A stretch of DNA of 64,000 nt from JBGASG01 sp046328035 (GCA_046328035.1 JAXLXI010000008.1:1-64000), one strand, 5' to 3'; counted from the stretch's first letter, positions 32,264-42,056 are shown. Made by a program: numbers and translations. Notes: generated from the letters alone by a model not told the origin.

Positions 32264-32806
32264 ATGGTCACACAAATTCCATCGCTATCACTGGAGGAGC
32301 TTCGTATCGAAGTCGAGCAAGCACTGGCTACCTACCAGCTGCTCGGCGCCCAGCAGGACCATCGTGTCTCGCAGGCACCCGACATTCGCACCATTCGCTA
32401 CTACACAAGTCTTGGATTAATTGATCGGCCAACTATTGAAGGGCGCCAGGCGCGCTATACCAAGCGGCACGTTCTGCAAGTTCTTGCTATCAAGGCGTTG
32501 CAAGCGCGGCTGCTGCCGTTGTCCGATATCCAGTCACGCATCTACGGCCGCACGGATCAAGAACTCGAGCTGATGCTCACCGCATTTGCCGAAGCCGCCG
32601 ATCAAGGCGCACCGATCACTGCCGTCGGATCGCGTGCGGGACAGGGCAATCAAATCCAACCGGTTATCTGGCGCGAAGTCGAAGTCGAGCCTGGTCTCAA
32701 ACTGATGGTGGAGGCAACCTGGGTTCCGGACGAAGACGTGGATGCAGCCGTGGAGAGGCTGCGCGCGATCTTGAATTCACTATCAAATTCCCGGGGACGG
32801 GAATAA
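32264..32806 (+). CDS. MerR-family transcriptional regulator
   Basis: 180 residues. The winged HTH covers ~15-100: APDIRTIRYYTSLGLIDRP is the typical recognition-helix region and GRQARYTKRHVLQVLAIKALQ the wing and following helix. The C-terminal half has no Cys metal-binding loop and no known effector domain. It probably controls itself through the palindromic promoter directly upstream, and the VIT/vWA gene 16 bases downstream. With no space for a Shine-Dalgarno sequence, translation is probably leaderless. Confidence 0.82.
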   Translation: MVTQIPSLSLEELRIEVEQALATYQLLGAQQDHRVSQAPDIRTIRYYTSLGLIDRPTIEGRQARYTKRHVLQVLAIKALQARLLPLSDIQSRIYGRTDQELELMLTAFAEAADQGAPITAVGSRAGQGNQIQPVIWREVEVEPGLKLMVEATWVPDEDVDAAVERLRAILNSLSNSRGRE

Positions 32807-32822
32807 CGGAGGGGAAACTAAC

Positions 32823-35243
32823 ATGAGTACCGCTGCCAGTATGCAGAAACTACCACTTATCACGTTGCCGGTCGGGCAACATCAGCGCGGACTCGGCGAG
32901 TTGGTATCCGCAGCCGATGCACTGACTAAGATTCGTTTGCCGCTTGCCGGCGTCGAAATTCAGGCTCAAGTAGCTGACCGTATCGCCACGGTAAAAGTGC
33001 ATCAGAAGTTCGTCAACGACCACGCTGAAGCCATCGAGTGCACCTATGTGTTTCCTCTCTCGGGCGGCTGCGCCGTCAGCGATTTCGAAATGCGCGTCGG
33101 CACTCGCGTCGTCAAAGGCGTCGTTGAAGAGCGCGGACAAGCCCGCGCCAACTATCAGCAGGCATTACAGGAAGGCAAGCGCGCCGCCCTGCTCGAGCAA
33201 GAGCGTGACGACGTTTTCACCGTACAAGTCGGCAATATTCCACCGAATGAAGAAGTCTCAGTTGTCCTCACTTATTCGGAAAAACTGGTTTTCTTCGAAG
33301 ATGGACGCACTGAAATTATGCTACCCCTGGTGGTGGCACCGCGATATATCCCCGGCGAAGCCGAAGAGGGACCTGGTGTAGGCACTGGCACAGAAAGCGA
33401 CACGGACATCGTTCCGGATGCGTCGCGCATCACTCCGCCTCGCTTGGCGCCGGGGTTCGATCCGAAGGTGGCACTCAATATAGAAGTTGATATCGCCGCC
33501 GTCGAAGGACTGATAGTCGAAGATCTGACTTGCTCGCAGCACGCCACAAAGGTCGGCATGAGTGCCGACTCGCTGAAAGTGGGACTGTCGCGCTCTGACG
33601 AATTGATGGACCGCGACTTCGTTCTCAGCTGGCGGCTATCTACAAATAAGATCACCAGCAACCTGATTACTTACACTACCGAAAACGGCGACCTCTACGG
33701 CATGCTCTCCATTTTGCCGCCGGCTTCCGAAGTTGTTTTGACAATTCCTAGAGACGTGGTTTTCGTCCTCGACCGCTCCGGCTCTATGGAAGGTGAAAAG
33801 ATGGTCTGGGCAGCGCGCTCCTGCGCCAACTTGATCTCGACCTTGCGTCCGACCGATCGCTTCGCCATCGCGGCATTCGATGACACAGTTGAATGGTACA
33901 GCCCTAACAAAGTGCGTAACGGCAACGGCAATTTCGCTCTGGCGGACGAAGCCGGCATCGCACTCGGCTGCGACTATCTGCGGACCATAAATGCCCGCGG
34001 CGGCACCGAAATGTACTGGGCTCTCGACCAGGCATTCGACGAATTGTTCAAGGTGCACGGCAAGGCTACCGAAGCACGTATTCCGATTGTTATCTTGTTG
34101 ACCGACGGAGATGTCGGCGACGAAAGCCGCATCTTCAAGTTGATTCAGTCCCGCATTGCGGGGGCTCGCCTGTTCACTCTCGGCGTGGACAGCGCAGTCA
34201 ACACAGGGCTTCTGCGCCGGGTTGCACAGCTTGGTGGGGGAACGGCCACGTTTGTGCAGCCCGGAGCGCAGATAGAAGGAGCACTGCGTGCGGTGGCAAG
34301 AGAAATCGGACCGCCGGTTTTGACAGACATCACCATCGACGATGCCGGCAAGATTGTCGTCAAAGATTCGGTGACGCCCGACAACGTACCTGATGTCTTC
34401 GCCGGTCGCGGAGCCTCTGTGTTCCTCAAATTAAACAAGAAGGGCACCGTCAAAATCAAAGGCACCTTGCCCGACGGCAAGACCTTCGAAGAGAAGGTGT
34501 CACCGGTCGCGGTGAAAGTGAAAGCCATCTCGCAACTCTGGGCTAAGGGACGCATCACCGACATCGAAGACCAGATGCGCATGCAGCCCAACTACCTGGC
34601 TCAATTGCGCAAAGACTTGATTGCACTTTCAATCGAGCATTCGATCCTGACACGCTTCACTGCGTTCGTCGCTATCGATCACTCCGAAATTGCCAACACT
34701 ACGGGTAAGCGACTGGAAGTCACCCAACCGGTGCATGAACCGGCAGGCTGGGTCGACCCGGCCGATCCGACCAGATCACTCGCCCGTCCAGGCAGTTCAC
34801 TGATGGGTCAGCTGACGCGGCAACGCGGAGCAGCCGCACCGAGTCCGCAGCAACAAACAAACTGCTGGTCGGCACCGCCTGCCGGTGGCGGTGGTGCCGC
34901 GGACGAGTGGGGTACAGTCACAGGCGGCTGGGGTTCACCGGCAGCGGCACCAATGGCTGGTGGAGGATTTGGCGGCAGCGCTCAAGGCGACGAAATGGAC
35001 AACATGCTTTCTCAACAATGCGCAGAAGGCAGTGCCCCCGCGCATCAGGAACCGCCTACGCCAGGATCGGCGCCCGCCTCTGCGGCACCGCCGCCTGCAC
35101 CGCAGCCGAAAGTATCGCCCTACCGCAACTTCAACATGAACATCAAGCGCTCGGCGCTGCACCGGAAGAGGAGCAACTACAAGATAAAGCGAAAGCCGAG
35201 AAGTCGGACAAAGTCGCTAAGTTGCCTGCAGAAGTATAGCTGA
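32823..35243 (+). CDS. VIT and von Willebrand factor A domain protein (3' end disrupted)
   Basis: 806 codons as read. A VIT domain (~15-175; HQKFVNDHAEAIECTYVFPL, NYQQALQEGKRAALLEQER) precedes a vWA domain (~300-480) with MIDAS residues in LDRSGSM, the Thr of GGTEM and the Asp of LTDGDVGD. A C-terminal region of ~300 residues includes a Pro/Ala/Gly-rich linker. Such proteins bind metal and partner proteins; bacterial VIT/vWA roles are mostly unknown. GGAGGGG gives a strong ribosome-binding site. The last ~32 residues (after NMNIK, ~35147) read as basic nonsense, and the natural continuation is found in other frames; see the adjoining pseudogene entry. Confidence 0.85.
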   Translation: MSTAASMQKLPLITLPVGQHQRGLGELVSAADALTKIRLPLAGVEIQAQVADRIATVKVHQKFVNDHAEAIECTYVFPLSGGCAVSDFEMRVGTRVVKGVVEERGQARANYQQALQEGKRAALLEQERDDVFTVQVGNIPPNEEVSVVLTYSEKLVFFEDGRTEIMLPLVVAPRYIPGEAEEGPGVGTGTESDTDIVPDASRITPPRLAPGFDPKVALNIEVDIAAVEGLIVEDLTCSQHATKVGMSADSLKVGLSRSDELMDRDFVLSWRLSTNKITSNLITYTTENGDLYGMLSILPPASEVVLTIPRDVVFVLDRSGSMEGEKMVWAARSCANLISTLRPTDRFAIAAFDDTVEWYSPNKVRNGNGNFALADEAGIALGCDYLRTINARGGTEMYWALDQAFDELFKVHGKATEARIPIVILLTDGDVGDESRIFKLIQSRIAGARLFTLGVDSAVNTGLLRRVAQLGGGTATFVQPGAQIEGALRAVAREIGPPVLTDITIDDAGKIVVKDSVTPDNVPDVFAGRGASVFLKLNKKGTVKIKGTLPDGKTFEEKVSPVAVKVKAISQLWAKGRITDIEDQMRMQPNYLAQLRKDLIALSIEHSILTRFTAFVAIDHSEIANTTGKRLEVTQPVHEPAGWVDPADPTRSLARPGSSLMGQLTRQRGAAAPSPQQQTNCWSAPPAGGGGAADEWGTVTGGWGSPAAAPMAGGGFGGSAQGDEMDNMLSQQCAEGSAPAHQEPPTPGSAPASAAPPPAPQPKVSPYRNFNMNIKRSALHRKRSNYKIKRKPRSRTKSLSCLQKYS

Positions 35244-35578
35244 GTTCTTCCAGGCTCTGCTCGATGCGTGGAACGAGTTTCAGACAGGCAAGTCGGTGGA
35301 TGCCGATGCGCTTGAGAAGAAACGCGCGCTCTCACCTTGCTCGCATCTTATCCAAAAAGCCGACAAGGTACTGCAGGTGCAGACCTTTCGCGCTCGCAAG
35401 CAGTTGAGTTGATCAATTCCTTGAAAGCCAAGGGCGCTACGCCGGACAACATCCGTCCGCTCTGGATCGGTACATGGCTGCTTTGAAGCAGCACATTCTG
35501 GAAGCCACCAACTTCTCGAAAGAGAAGCGCTTCTGGGAGATGTTCAGCTAGGTTCTCGAGAACAAAGGCAGCAAGTAG
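35147..35578 (+). pseudogene. Broken 3' part of the VIT/vWA gene
   Basis: Downstream of ~35147 coding-like sequence continues in shifting frames: ALGAAPEEEQLQDKAKAEK (to 35239), then AEFFQALLDAWNEFQTGKS (from ~35240), LTLLASYPKSRQG and LSRSQAVELINSLKAKGA (from ~35331), then RYMAALKQHILEATNF (from ~35467). An in-frame TAG occurs at 35549-35551, with a final TAG at 35576-35578. Joined in order these make one plausible helical C-terminal domain of about 140 residues. Four frameshifts plus a nonsense codon in 430 bases indicate decay, or a cluster of sequence errors. Confidence 0.65.
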
Positions 35579-35598
35579 AGCAACACCTACTTGCTGCC
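35567..35598 (+). terminator. Hairpin at the end of the VIT/vWA gene
   Basis: GGCAGCAAGTAG (35567-35578) pairs perfectly over 12 bp with CTACTTGCTGCC (35587-35598), loop of 8. The left arm contains the final TAG of the broken reading frame. A T-run (GTTTTT, 35611-35616) follows some way downstream, so termination is likely but not canonical. Confidence 0.6.
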
Positions 35599-35764
35599 TC
35601 CACTTACTAAGTTTTTACCGGCGCACTTAGCAAGGCGGGCGGGGGTTTCTCCCGCTCGCTTTGTTTCTCCGGCGCAAACACTCTAAACCACATTAAATCC
35701 GGACTCCGCGAGCAGATTGGTCGTTTGCGGGTCCAAAGGACCAATCCTGCGCGCGCCCCAAAGT

Positions 35765-37291
35765 ATGGACGCTGATATACTTCCTGAAATGTCGACTGAA
35801 ACCCCGGAGACAGGTGATGTGCTGCCCGAAAGTGCGGACGCGGCAGATTTTTTCGCCTCTGAAGTAGCCGGCGCCACCGCTGAACCGATGGCCATGGAAG
35901 AAGCGGCAGCACTAGCGGCCCGCCCCGCGAGCGACGCAGCCAGCCCGGGCGCCGTTCTGGTGCGCGGCAACTTGTGGCGCGCCATCTGGGACATGTCGTG
36001 GCCTCTCATGATCACGACGATCACCTCATCCATCGTCGGCATGGCAGACGTACAGGTGGCCGGTTATCTTGGCGCCCCGGCGCAGGCTGCCGTGGGTGTC
36101 GCCGAGCAACTGATATTTATCTTCTGTGTTTTCGTCATGGCAATTGCCGTCGGCACCACTGCCATCGTCTCGCGCGCCGCCGGTGAAAACAACCCGCAAG
36201 AAGCCGCATACATGACCGGGCAGTCGATTGCCCTCTCAGTCACCGGCGGGCTGGTGCTGACGATCGTGGGATACTTCACCGCTCACTTCCTGCTGCCGCT
36301 CTTCACGACGACCAAGACCGTGCAGGAGATCGGCACCGACTATCTGAGCGTCTACGCGCTTTATCTGATTCCATTTAGCTTGATCGCCATCAGCAATGCC
36401 GCCTTCCGAGCAATCGGCGATGCGCGCACGCCACTATATGTGGTGATGACCGAGCTGGTGATCACCATCGCCGGCGACTACTTGACCGTGCTCGGCAACT
36501 GGCCGGTTCCCGGTCTCGGAGTGCGGGGCATCGCCGGTTCTGCCATCGTCGGCGCTTTCGTGGGTGCTTTGATTGCTCTCTATCGCATCAAGCATTCGCC
36601 GTTGGCACCGGCACTCAAACACGTGTATCCCATCGCCATCAAATCAATGAGCAGGCTCTTGAAGCTGGGCATCCCGGCTGCCTTCCATCGTTGGGGCTGG
36701 GCGGCATCCACTCTGGTCGTATTCTTCATCTTGAAAGCGCTGGCCGACCCCACCGCCGCACTGGCATCGTGGACCATCGGTATGCGCGTGGAGGCGCTAC
36801 TCTTTATGCCTCTCATGGCACTGAGCCTGGCGGTGGGTAACATTGTCGGCCAAAACCTGGGCGCCAAAGAAATCGACCGTGCTCGCAAAGCCGGCTGGAA
36901 CGTCAGCAACATCGGAGTCGGTATGATGCTTTTGCTGGGCACCGCGCTTTATCTGTGCGCCGACCCGATTGCCCGCGTCATGACTCACGATCCCAACACG
37001 ATTGCATATACAGCCGACTACCTGCGCATTAACGCGTTTTGCGAGCCGCTTCTGGCAGTCAATATGATTCTCTCCGGCGCCCTGCAAGGTGCAGGCGACA
37101 CCAGATTTCCCATGTGGGTCTCCCTCTTCACTAACTGGGTGGTCAGGTTGCCGATTGCATATGTGCTGGCTGAGGTGTGGGGCTGGGGACCGTCAGGAGT
37201 CTGGTGGGCGATGACCGGCTCAGTTTGCCTGTCGGCAATCATCATCGCCGTCCGTTTTCAATCGGGACGCTGGATAAAAATTACTGTCTGA
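35765..37291 (+). CDS. MATE-family multidrug/toxin efflux transporter
   Basis: 508 residues from ATG 35765 (ATG 35789 also possible; an upstream open start at 35717 seems spurious). About 12 membrane helices in two similar halves, with family features such as WPLMITTITSSIVGMADVQVAGYLG in the first half and MPLMALSLAVGNIVGQNLGAKE in the second. A ~55-residue Glu/Ala-rich cytoplasmic extension precedes TM1. MATE proteins export cationic drugs or metabolites using Na+ or H+ gradients; the substrate is unknown. Confidence 0.88.
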   Translation: MDADILPEMSTETPETGDVLPESADAADFFASEVAGATAEPMAMEEAAALAARPASDAASPGAVLVRGNLWRAIWDMSWPLMITTITSSIVGMADVQVAGYLGAPAQAAVGVAEQLIFIFCVFVMAIAVGTTAIVSRAAGENNPQEAAYMTGQSIALSVTGGLVLTIVGYFTAHFLLPLFTTTKTVQEIGTDYLSVYALYLIPFSLIAISNAAFRAIGDARTPLYVVMTELVITIAGDYLTVLGNWPVPGLGVRGIAGSAIVGAFVGALIALYRIKHSPLAPALKHVYPIAIKSMSRLLKLGIPAAFHRWGWAASTLVVFFILKALADPTAALASWTIGMRVEALLFMPLMALSLAVGNIVGQNLGAKEIDRARKAGWNVSNIGVGMMLLLGTALYLCADPIARVMTHDPNTIAYTADYLRINAFCEPLLAVNMILSGALQGAGDTRFPMWVSLFTNWVVRLPIAYVLAEVWGWGPSGVWWAMTGSVCLSAIIIAVRFQSGRWIKITV

Positions 37292-37415
37292 GCGAAATCG
37301 CCGCTTCTATATATACGCTTACCAATGTACAAGAAACATCAACATTGCTTACTTTGAGCGCGATTCAGGCTATGCTTTTTACCGAACACGTCGCCCGGAG
37401 AGTAAATCCGAGTCT

Positions 37416-38861
37416 ATGTGCGGTTTGATAAGCGTTGTTGGAACGCAAGATGCAGCCTACGAGACCTTCGTAGGGCTGATGAACCTGCAGCACCGGGGTC
37501 AGGACGGGGCAGGCATTCTGACACTTGACTCGCGCACCGACCAGTTCAATCTTCAGCGCGGCTCCGGTCTTATAGAAAATGTTTTCTCCGAGCGCTCGTT
37601 CAGAAACTTGAAGGGCGAGGCTGCACTCGGGCACACTCGCTATGCCACAATCGGCAGACGCGATCCCAATCTTTTGCAGCCGTTCCTCGACAACGCCGTC
37701 GGCATCGGCATCGCGCACAACGGCAACATAGTAAATTGCTACGACCTTAGAGAGCGCCTGGTGAACCAATCCAGGCGCATTCGTTTTGCCACCGAGTCGG
37801 ATTCGGAAGTGATTCTGCGGCTCATCTGCGAAGAGCTGACCGACCGCAGCCTGGCGCCGGAGTTTCTTTTCGCCGCCATCGGCAAAGCCATGAAAGAGTT
37901 AGTGGGCAGCTATGCTATCGCCGGCATCACCAAGCATGGCTCGATTTTCGGCTTCCGCGATCCGGATGGCATTCGGCCCTTATTGCTCGGCAAGCGCGTC
38001 CGCGACGGCGAGACCTCCTACGCGCTCTCCAGCGAGTCGGTGGCACTCGACTATCTCGGCTATGACGACAAGAGTGAAGTCAAACCCGGCGAGGCGGTGC
38101 TGGTCACCAAAGATGGTACCGTCGAGAGAAAGCTGCTCCTGGCGCGCACCTATAAACCATGCATGTTCGAGTGGGTTTATTTCGCCCGCGTCGAATCGGA
38201 AATGGGCGACATCTCTGTTTATCAGGCGCGCTTCCAGCTGGGCATGATCCTCGCCGAAGAACTGAAAGCGCGCGGCATCGGCGCGGATGTCGTGGTGCCG
38301 GTTCCCGATACCAGTCGCACAGCGGCTATCGCCATCGCCGAATCACTGGGACTGCCCTTCCGCGAACTGCTGATCAAAAATCGGTACGTCAATCGCACGT
38401 TCATTCTCGATGACCAAGCCACTCGTCAGGAAGCCATCAGACGCAAGCTCTTCCCGATTGATTCTGAAATCGAAGGTAAACGCTGCCTGGTCGTCGACGA
38501 CAGCATTGTGCGCGGCAACACCGCCATCCAGTTGATCAAGCTGATCAGAAAAGCCGGCGCTCGTGAAGTGACGCTGGTTTCTACCTGCCCGCCGATTGCC
38601 AATCCTTGTTATTACGGCATCGACTTTCCGTCGCGCAAAGAGCTGGTGGCGGTCGGTCGCACCGAAGAAGAAATTGCTGAAGCTCTGGGCGCCGACCGTG
38701 TCATTTACCAGACCGTCGACGGGCTGAAGAAAGCGCTGGCGCAGCGCGATCTGTGCACCGGCTGCGTGACCAACGAGTATCCCACCGACATCTCCCACGG
38801 GGAGAGTTTTGAAACCAAGCGTACCGAAGACAGATTGAGACAGCTGAGCAGAGAACCATAA
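37416..38861 (+). CDS. purF: Amidophosphoribosyltransferase
   Basis: 481 residues. First committed step of purine synthesis: PRPP plus glutamine to phosphoribosylamine. The N-terminal nucleophile is Cys2 directly after Met (MCGLISVVG), so no propeptide is present, unlike Bacillus-type PurF. The glutaminase domain shows LQHRGQDGAGI and HTRYATIG; the PRTase domain shows the PRPP loop CLVVDDSIVRGNT. C-terminal cysteines (LCTGCVTNEYP) could belong to an iron-sulfur cluster, but the N-terminal type argues for caution. First gene of an eight-gene purine operon; purC follows 2 bases later. Confidence 0.95.
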   Translation: MCGLISVVGTQDAAYETFVGLMNLQHRGQDGAGILTLDSRTDQFNLQRGSGLIENVFSERSFRNLKGEAALGHTRYATIGRRDPNLLQPFLDNAVGIGIAHNGNIVNCYDLRERLVNQSRRIRFATESDSEVILRLICEELTDRSLAPEFLFAAIGKAMKELVGSYAIAGITKHGSIFGFRDPDGIRPLLLGKRVRDGETSYALSSESVALDYLGYDDKSEVKPGEAVLVTKDGTVERKLLLARTYKPCMFEWVYFARVESEMGDISVYQARFQLGMILAEELKARGIGADVVVPVPDTSRTAAIAIAESLGLPFRELLIKNRYVNRTFILDDQATRQEAIRRKLFPIDSEIEGKRCLVVDDSIVRGNTAIQLIKLIRKAGAREVTLVSTCPPIANPCYYGIDFPSRKELVAVGRTEEEIAEALGADRVIYQTVDGLKKALAQRDLCTGCVTNEYPTDISHGESFETKRTEDRLRQLSREP

Positions 38862-38863
38862 CC

Positions 38864-40075
38864 ATGCCGACCAAATCAGGCACCACACAGATGAACTGCA
38901 TCTACGAAGGCTCGGTAAAACGTGTGTGGCAACCGGCGGCAAAGCCAGACAGGCTCTGGTTCGAGTTTACAGATGACTATTCGGTTTTCGACTGGGGCAA
39001 GATGCCCGACACGATTGCCGACAAAGGCAAGGCCCTCACCGCATTCGGTGCATACTTTTTCCAGCAACTATCTAAAAAAGAGTTCTGGCAAAGTCTCAAT
39101 TCGATGCCGGTGCTTCAGCAGCAGCTCAATCAAGACTGGTGGCAAAAGCGGACGAAACATCCGGTGTTCGCCGGACTGCAAAAGTCCGGACTGCCCAGTC
39201 ACTTCATAGATCTGGTGGATGAAACCGGCAGCAAGCTGCCGCTGAAATCGCTTCCCGCCTGCGACCGAGCGTTTCTAGAAGTAGTACGCGCGCATGTGCC
39301 GAAAGTTTCTCCCGCATCGCTTAACGGGCAGACGATTTATTACTACCCGCTCGACTCACACCGAGAGACGACGCGGCTCGTTCCTCTGGAAGTCGTATTC
39401 CGTTTTGGCATGCCCAGCGGGTCATCGCTGAAAGCGCGTCTTGAGAAAAATCCGCAGTATGCTCGTCAGCTCGGACTGACTGAAGTGCCTCGGGAAGGAA
39501 AGTGGTTCGACCGCCCCGTGCTGGAATTTTTCACCAAGCTCGAACCTAAAGATCGCCTGCTCACCTTGCAAGAGGCCGTCAACATTTCAACTTTGTCCGT
39601 CGAACAGTTCGAAGAACTCTCCGAGCTGGCACTGGCAGCAGCAGTCGGACTGTTCGCTCTCTTCGCCGAACGCGGCATCGAATTGTGGGACGGCAAATTC
39701 GAGTTCATCATCAGTGACGGCAAGCTTCTCCTGGCAGACAGTATTGGTCCCGATGAACTGAGGTTGATCTCGTCAGGCGCGCATCTTTCCAAAGAGTTCA
39801 TTCGCCAGATTTACCGCGACACCGCGTGGGAGAAGGCTATCAAAGAAGCCCAGAACATTGCCACCGGTCGCGGTGCCGACAACTGGAAACAGGTCTGCAC
39901 CGAAGAGTTGGGAAAAACTCCGGACCCTCTGGATGCCCCCAGCAAGGCGCTTGCGGATGCCCTGTACCCCAGCCTCTTCAACACCGTAGCCGGCGAAGCA
40001 GTTTTCAGCGGTCAACCCGAGCTTGTCGAACTGAGCCACAAACTCAATTCATTCATCGGGGGTAAGCAGAAATGA
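38864..40075 (+). CDS. purC: Phosphoribosylaminoimidazole-succinocarboxamide synthase, long form
   Basis: 403 residues against about 240 for common PurC. The family's ATP-binding and substrate motifs are present: YEGSVKRVW, TDDYSVFDWGKMPDTIADKG, VPLEVVFRFGMPSGSSL, GIELWDGKFEFI and LLADSIGPDELRL. It should join CAIR and aspartate using ATP to give SAICAR. Extra segments at ~75-150 and the C-terminal ~70 residues make it a divergent, long version. Its position between purF and purD strongly supports the call. The stop overlaps the purD start (ATGA). Confidence 0.85.
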   Translation: MPTKSGTTQMNCIYEGSVKRVWQPAAKPDRLWFEFTDDYSVFDWGKMPDTIADKGKALTAFGAYFFQQLSKKEFWQSLNSMPVLQQQLNQDWWQKRTKHPVFAGLQKSGLPSHFIDLVDETGSKLPLKSLPACDRAFLEVVRAHVPKVSPASLNGQTIYYYPLDSHRETTRLVPLEVVFRFGMPSGSSLKARLEKNPQYARQLGLTEVPREGKWFDRPVLEFFTKLEPKDRLLTLQEAVNISTLSVEQFEELSELALAAAVGLFALFAERGIELWDGKFEFIISDGKLLLADSIGPDELRLISSGAHLSKEFIRQIYRDTAWEKAIKEAQNIATGRGADNWKQVCTEELGKTPDPLDAPSKALADALYPSLFNTVAGEAVFSGQPELVELSHKLNSFIGGKQK

Positions 40076-41427
40076 GCGCCGTCCCCGATAACTTGAAAGT
40101 GCTGGTGGTCGGCAGCGGCGGCAGAGAACACGCGCTGTGCTGGAAGATCGCCCAGAGTCGGTCGGTCGACAAAATTTACTGCGCCCCCGGCAACGGCGGC
40201 ACGGCTTCCACCGACAAAACGGAAAACGTCGACATTTCCGTCATGGAGTTCGCCCAGCTTTCAAAATTTTCCCGCGAGAAACAGATAGATCTGGTGGTGA
40301 TCGGACCAGACGACCCGCTCGCCATGGGCATCGTCGACCACCTGTCCGCTGACGGTCTGCGGGTTTTCGGTCCGGACAAGAATGCTGCGCAGATGGAAGC
40401 CAGCAAAGCGCACGCCAAGGAATTTATGTCGGCGCATCACTTGCCGACCGCCCGCTATTTCGTCGCCGATAACTTCGATGATGCCAAAGAGCTCGTCCTT
40501 TCCCATCCGTGGGCGCGCGTGATCAAGGCAGACGGACTGGCGCTGGGCAAAGGTGTATTCGTCTGCGAGGACGACAATACAGATGAAGCAGTCGATGCTC
40601 TGACAGCGATCTTCAAAGAGAATCGTTTTGGCGCCGCCGGACAGCGCGTCATCATCGAAGAAAAATTGCGCGGCGAAGAGATGTCTTTGATGGTCTTTTG
40701 CGACGGCAAGCGTCTTTTGCCGATGCCGGCTGCCCGCGACCACAAGCGGCGTTTTGACGCCGACCGTGGACCGAACACCGGCGGCATGGGAGCCTACGCA
40801 CCGGCAGATCTATTCGATCGCGCCCGAACCGACATCGAAAGTCAAATACTGGAGCCGATTCGAAAGGCGCTGGCGTCCGGTCAGCTGCCCTTCAAAGGCG
40901 TGCTCTACATCGGGCTCATGCTGGAGAGTCGTCCTCCCCTGGAAGACGATGACAAGAAACCCTCGTTCCAGCCTTACGTGCTGGAATTTAACGCGCGCTT
41001 CGGCGACCCGGAAACACAGGTTGTCCTGCCTCTGATGTCATCGGATCTGGTGCCTGTTCTCTGGCACACACCGGACGGCAAGCTGGATGAGGTCACCGTC
41101 ACCTGGTCGAAGCAGTCGGCATGCTGCGTGGTGGCATGCGCCGACACCTATCCGGAGAAAGGCTCGAAAGGCGAGACAATCAAGATAAGTCAATTGCCTG
41201 ATCATGCCATGGTCTTTCAAGCAGGGACGAAACTTGACGCCAGCGCCGACGGCGCCGACGAAAAGAAACTTGTCACCGCCGGCGGTCGCGTTCTTTGCGT
41301 CACCGGTCTCGGGGCTGACCTGGACGCTGCGGTCGAGAAGGCTTACGAAGGGCTGACAGAGGTTTCCTTCAAGGGCATGGCTTGGCGCAAAGACATTGGC
41401 AGGAGGGCTGCAGCCGCAACGATATGA
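40072..41427 (+). CDS. purD: Phosphoribosylamine-glycine ligase
   Basis: 451 residues. ATP-grasp enzyme joining phosphoribosylamine and glycine. Landmarks: VLVVGSGGREHALCWKI at the N terminus, VVIGPDDPLAMGIVD, ATP-grasp VIKADGLALGKGV, DHKRRFDADRGPNTGGMGAYAP and LEFNARFGDPETQVVLPL. Slightly longer than E. coli PurD (429) through small insertions such as RPPLEDDDKKPSF. Start and stop overlap both neighbours by 4 bases, indicating translational coupling. Confidence 0.96.
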   Translation: MSAVPDNLKVLVVGSGGREHALCWKIAQSRSVDKIYCAPGNGGTASTDKTENVDISVMEFAQLSKFSREKQIDLVVIGPDDPLAMGIVDHLSADGLRVFGPDKNAAQMEASKAHAKEFMSAHHLPTARYFVADNFDDAKELVLSHPWARVIKADGLALGKGVFVCEDDNTDEAVDALTAIFKENRFGAAGQRVIIEEKLRGEEMSLMVFCDGKRLLPMPAARDHKRRFDADRGPNTGGMGAYAPADLFDRARTDIESQILEPIRKALASGQLPFKGVLYIGLMLESRPPLEDDDKKPSFQPYVLEFNARFGDPETQVVLPLMSSDLVPVLWHTPDGKLDEVTVTWSKQSACCVVACADTYPEKGSKGETIKISQLPDHAMVFQAGTKLDASADGADEKKLVTAGGRVLCVTGLGADLDAAVEKAYEGLTEVSFKGMAWRKDIGRRAAAATI

Positions 41428-42056
41428 ACTATGCGGTACTGGTATCAGGAAGAGGCTCCAATCTGGGAGCGATTCTGGAAGCCGTTCAGGACGGTTCTCT
41501 GAAAGCCAACGTCGTCTGCGTCATATCGAACAACCCCGATGCGCTGGCGCTCAAGATAGCCGAGGAGCACGGCGTGCCGGCGCATGCAATCGCATCGCGA
41601 GGCAAAGCGCGAGTCGATCACGAGAGTGAAGTTCTGGCGTGCCTGGAAAAGTACAAAGTAGACTTCGTCGTTTTGGCTGGCTATATGCGCGTCTTGACGC
41701 CACATTTTCTGCAAGCTTTCTATGACCGCGAGCGTTCTATATTTAAAGTGATCAACATTCACCCGTCCCTGTTGCCTGCGTTTCCCGGTGCATCCGGATA
41801 CGAAGACGCCTTCAACTACGGCGTGCGCATCTCCGGTGTCACCGTGCACCTCGTCGATGAGGAGGTGGATCACGGCCCGATTTTGGCGCAGGAAGCCTTT
41901 GCCAGAGAGGACGACGACACCATCGAAACTTTCAAGCAACGCGGATTGCAAGTCGAACATCGACTCTACCCGCAAGTGCTGGCCAACATCGCAACGCACG
42001 GGGTACAGATCTTGCCCCGACCAGACAAAACAAAGACGGAGGCGAAGGTCAAATGA
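41424..42056 (+). CDS. purN: Phosphoribosylglycinamide formyltransferase (folate-dependent)
   Basis: 210 residues from the ATG that overlaps the purD stop. GART uses 10-formyl-tetrahydrofolate to formylate GAR. Motifs: VLVSGRGSNLGAI (phosphate loop), VVLAGYMRVLTP, and the catalytic INIHPSLLPAFPGASGYEDAFNYGVRISGVTVHLVDEEVDHGPILAQ with the Asn-His-Asp catalytic set. Typical length. The stop overlaps the purL start by 4 bases. Confidence 0.95.
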   Translation: MNYAVLVSGRGSNLGAILEAVQDGSLKANVVCVISNNPDALALKIAEEHGVPAHAIASRGKARVDHESEVLACLEKYKVDFVVLAGYMRVLTPHFLQAFYDRERSIFKVINIHPSLLPAFPGASGYEDAFNYGVRISGVTVHLVDEEVDHGPILAQEAFAREDDDTIETFKQRGLQVEHRLYPQVLANIATHGVQILPRPDKTKTEAKVK

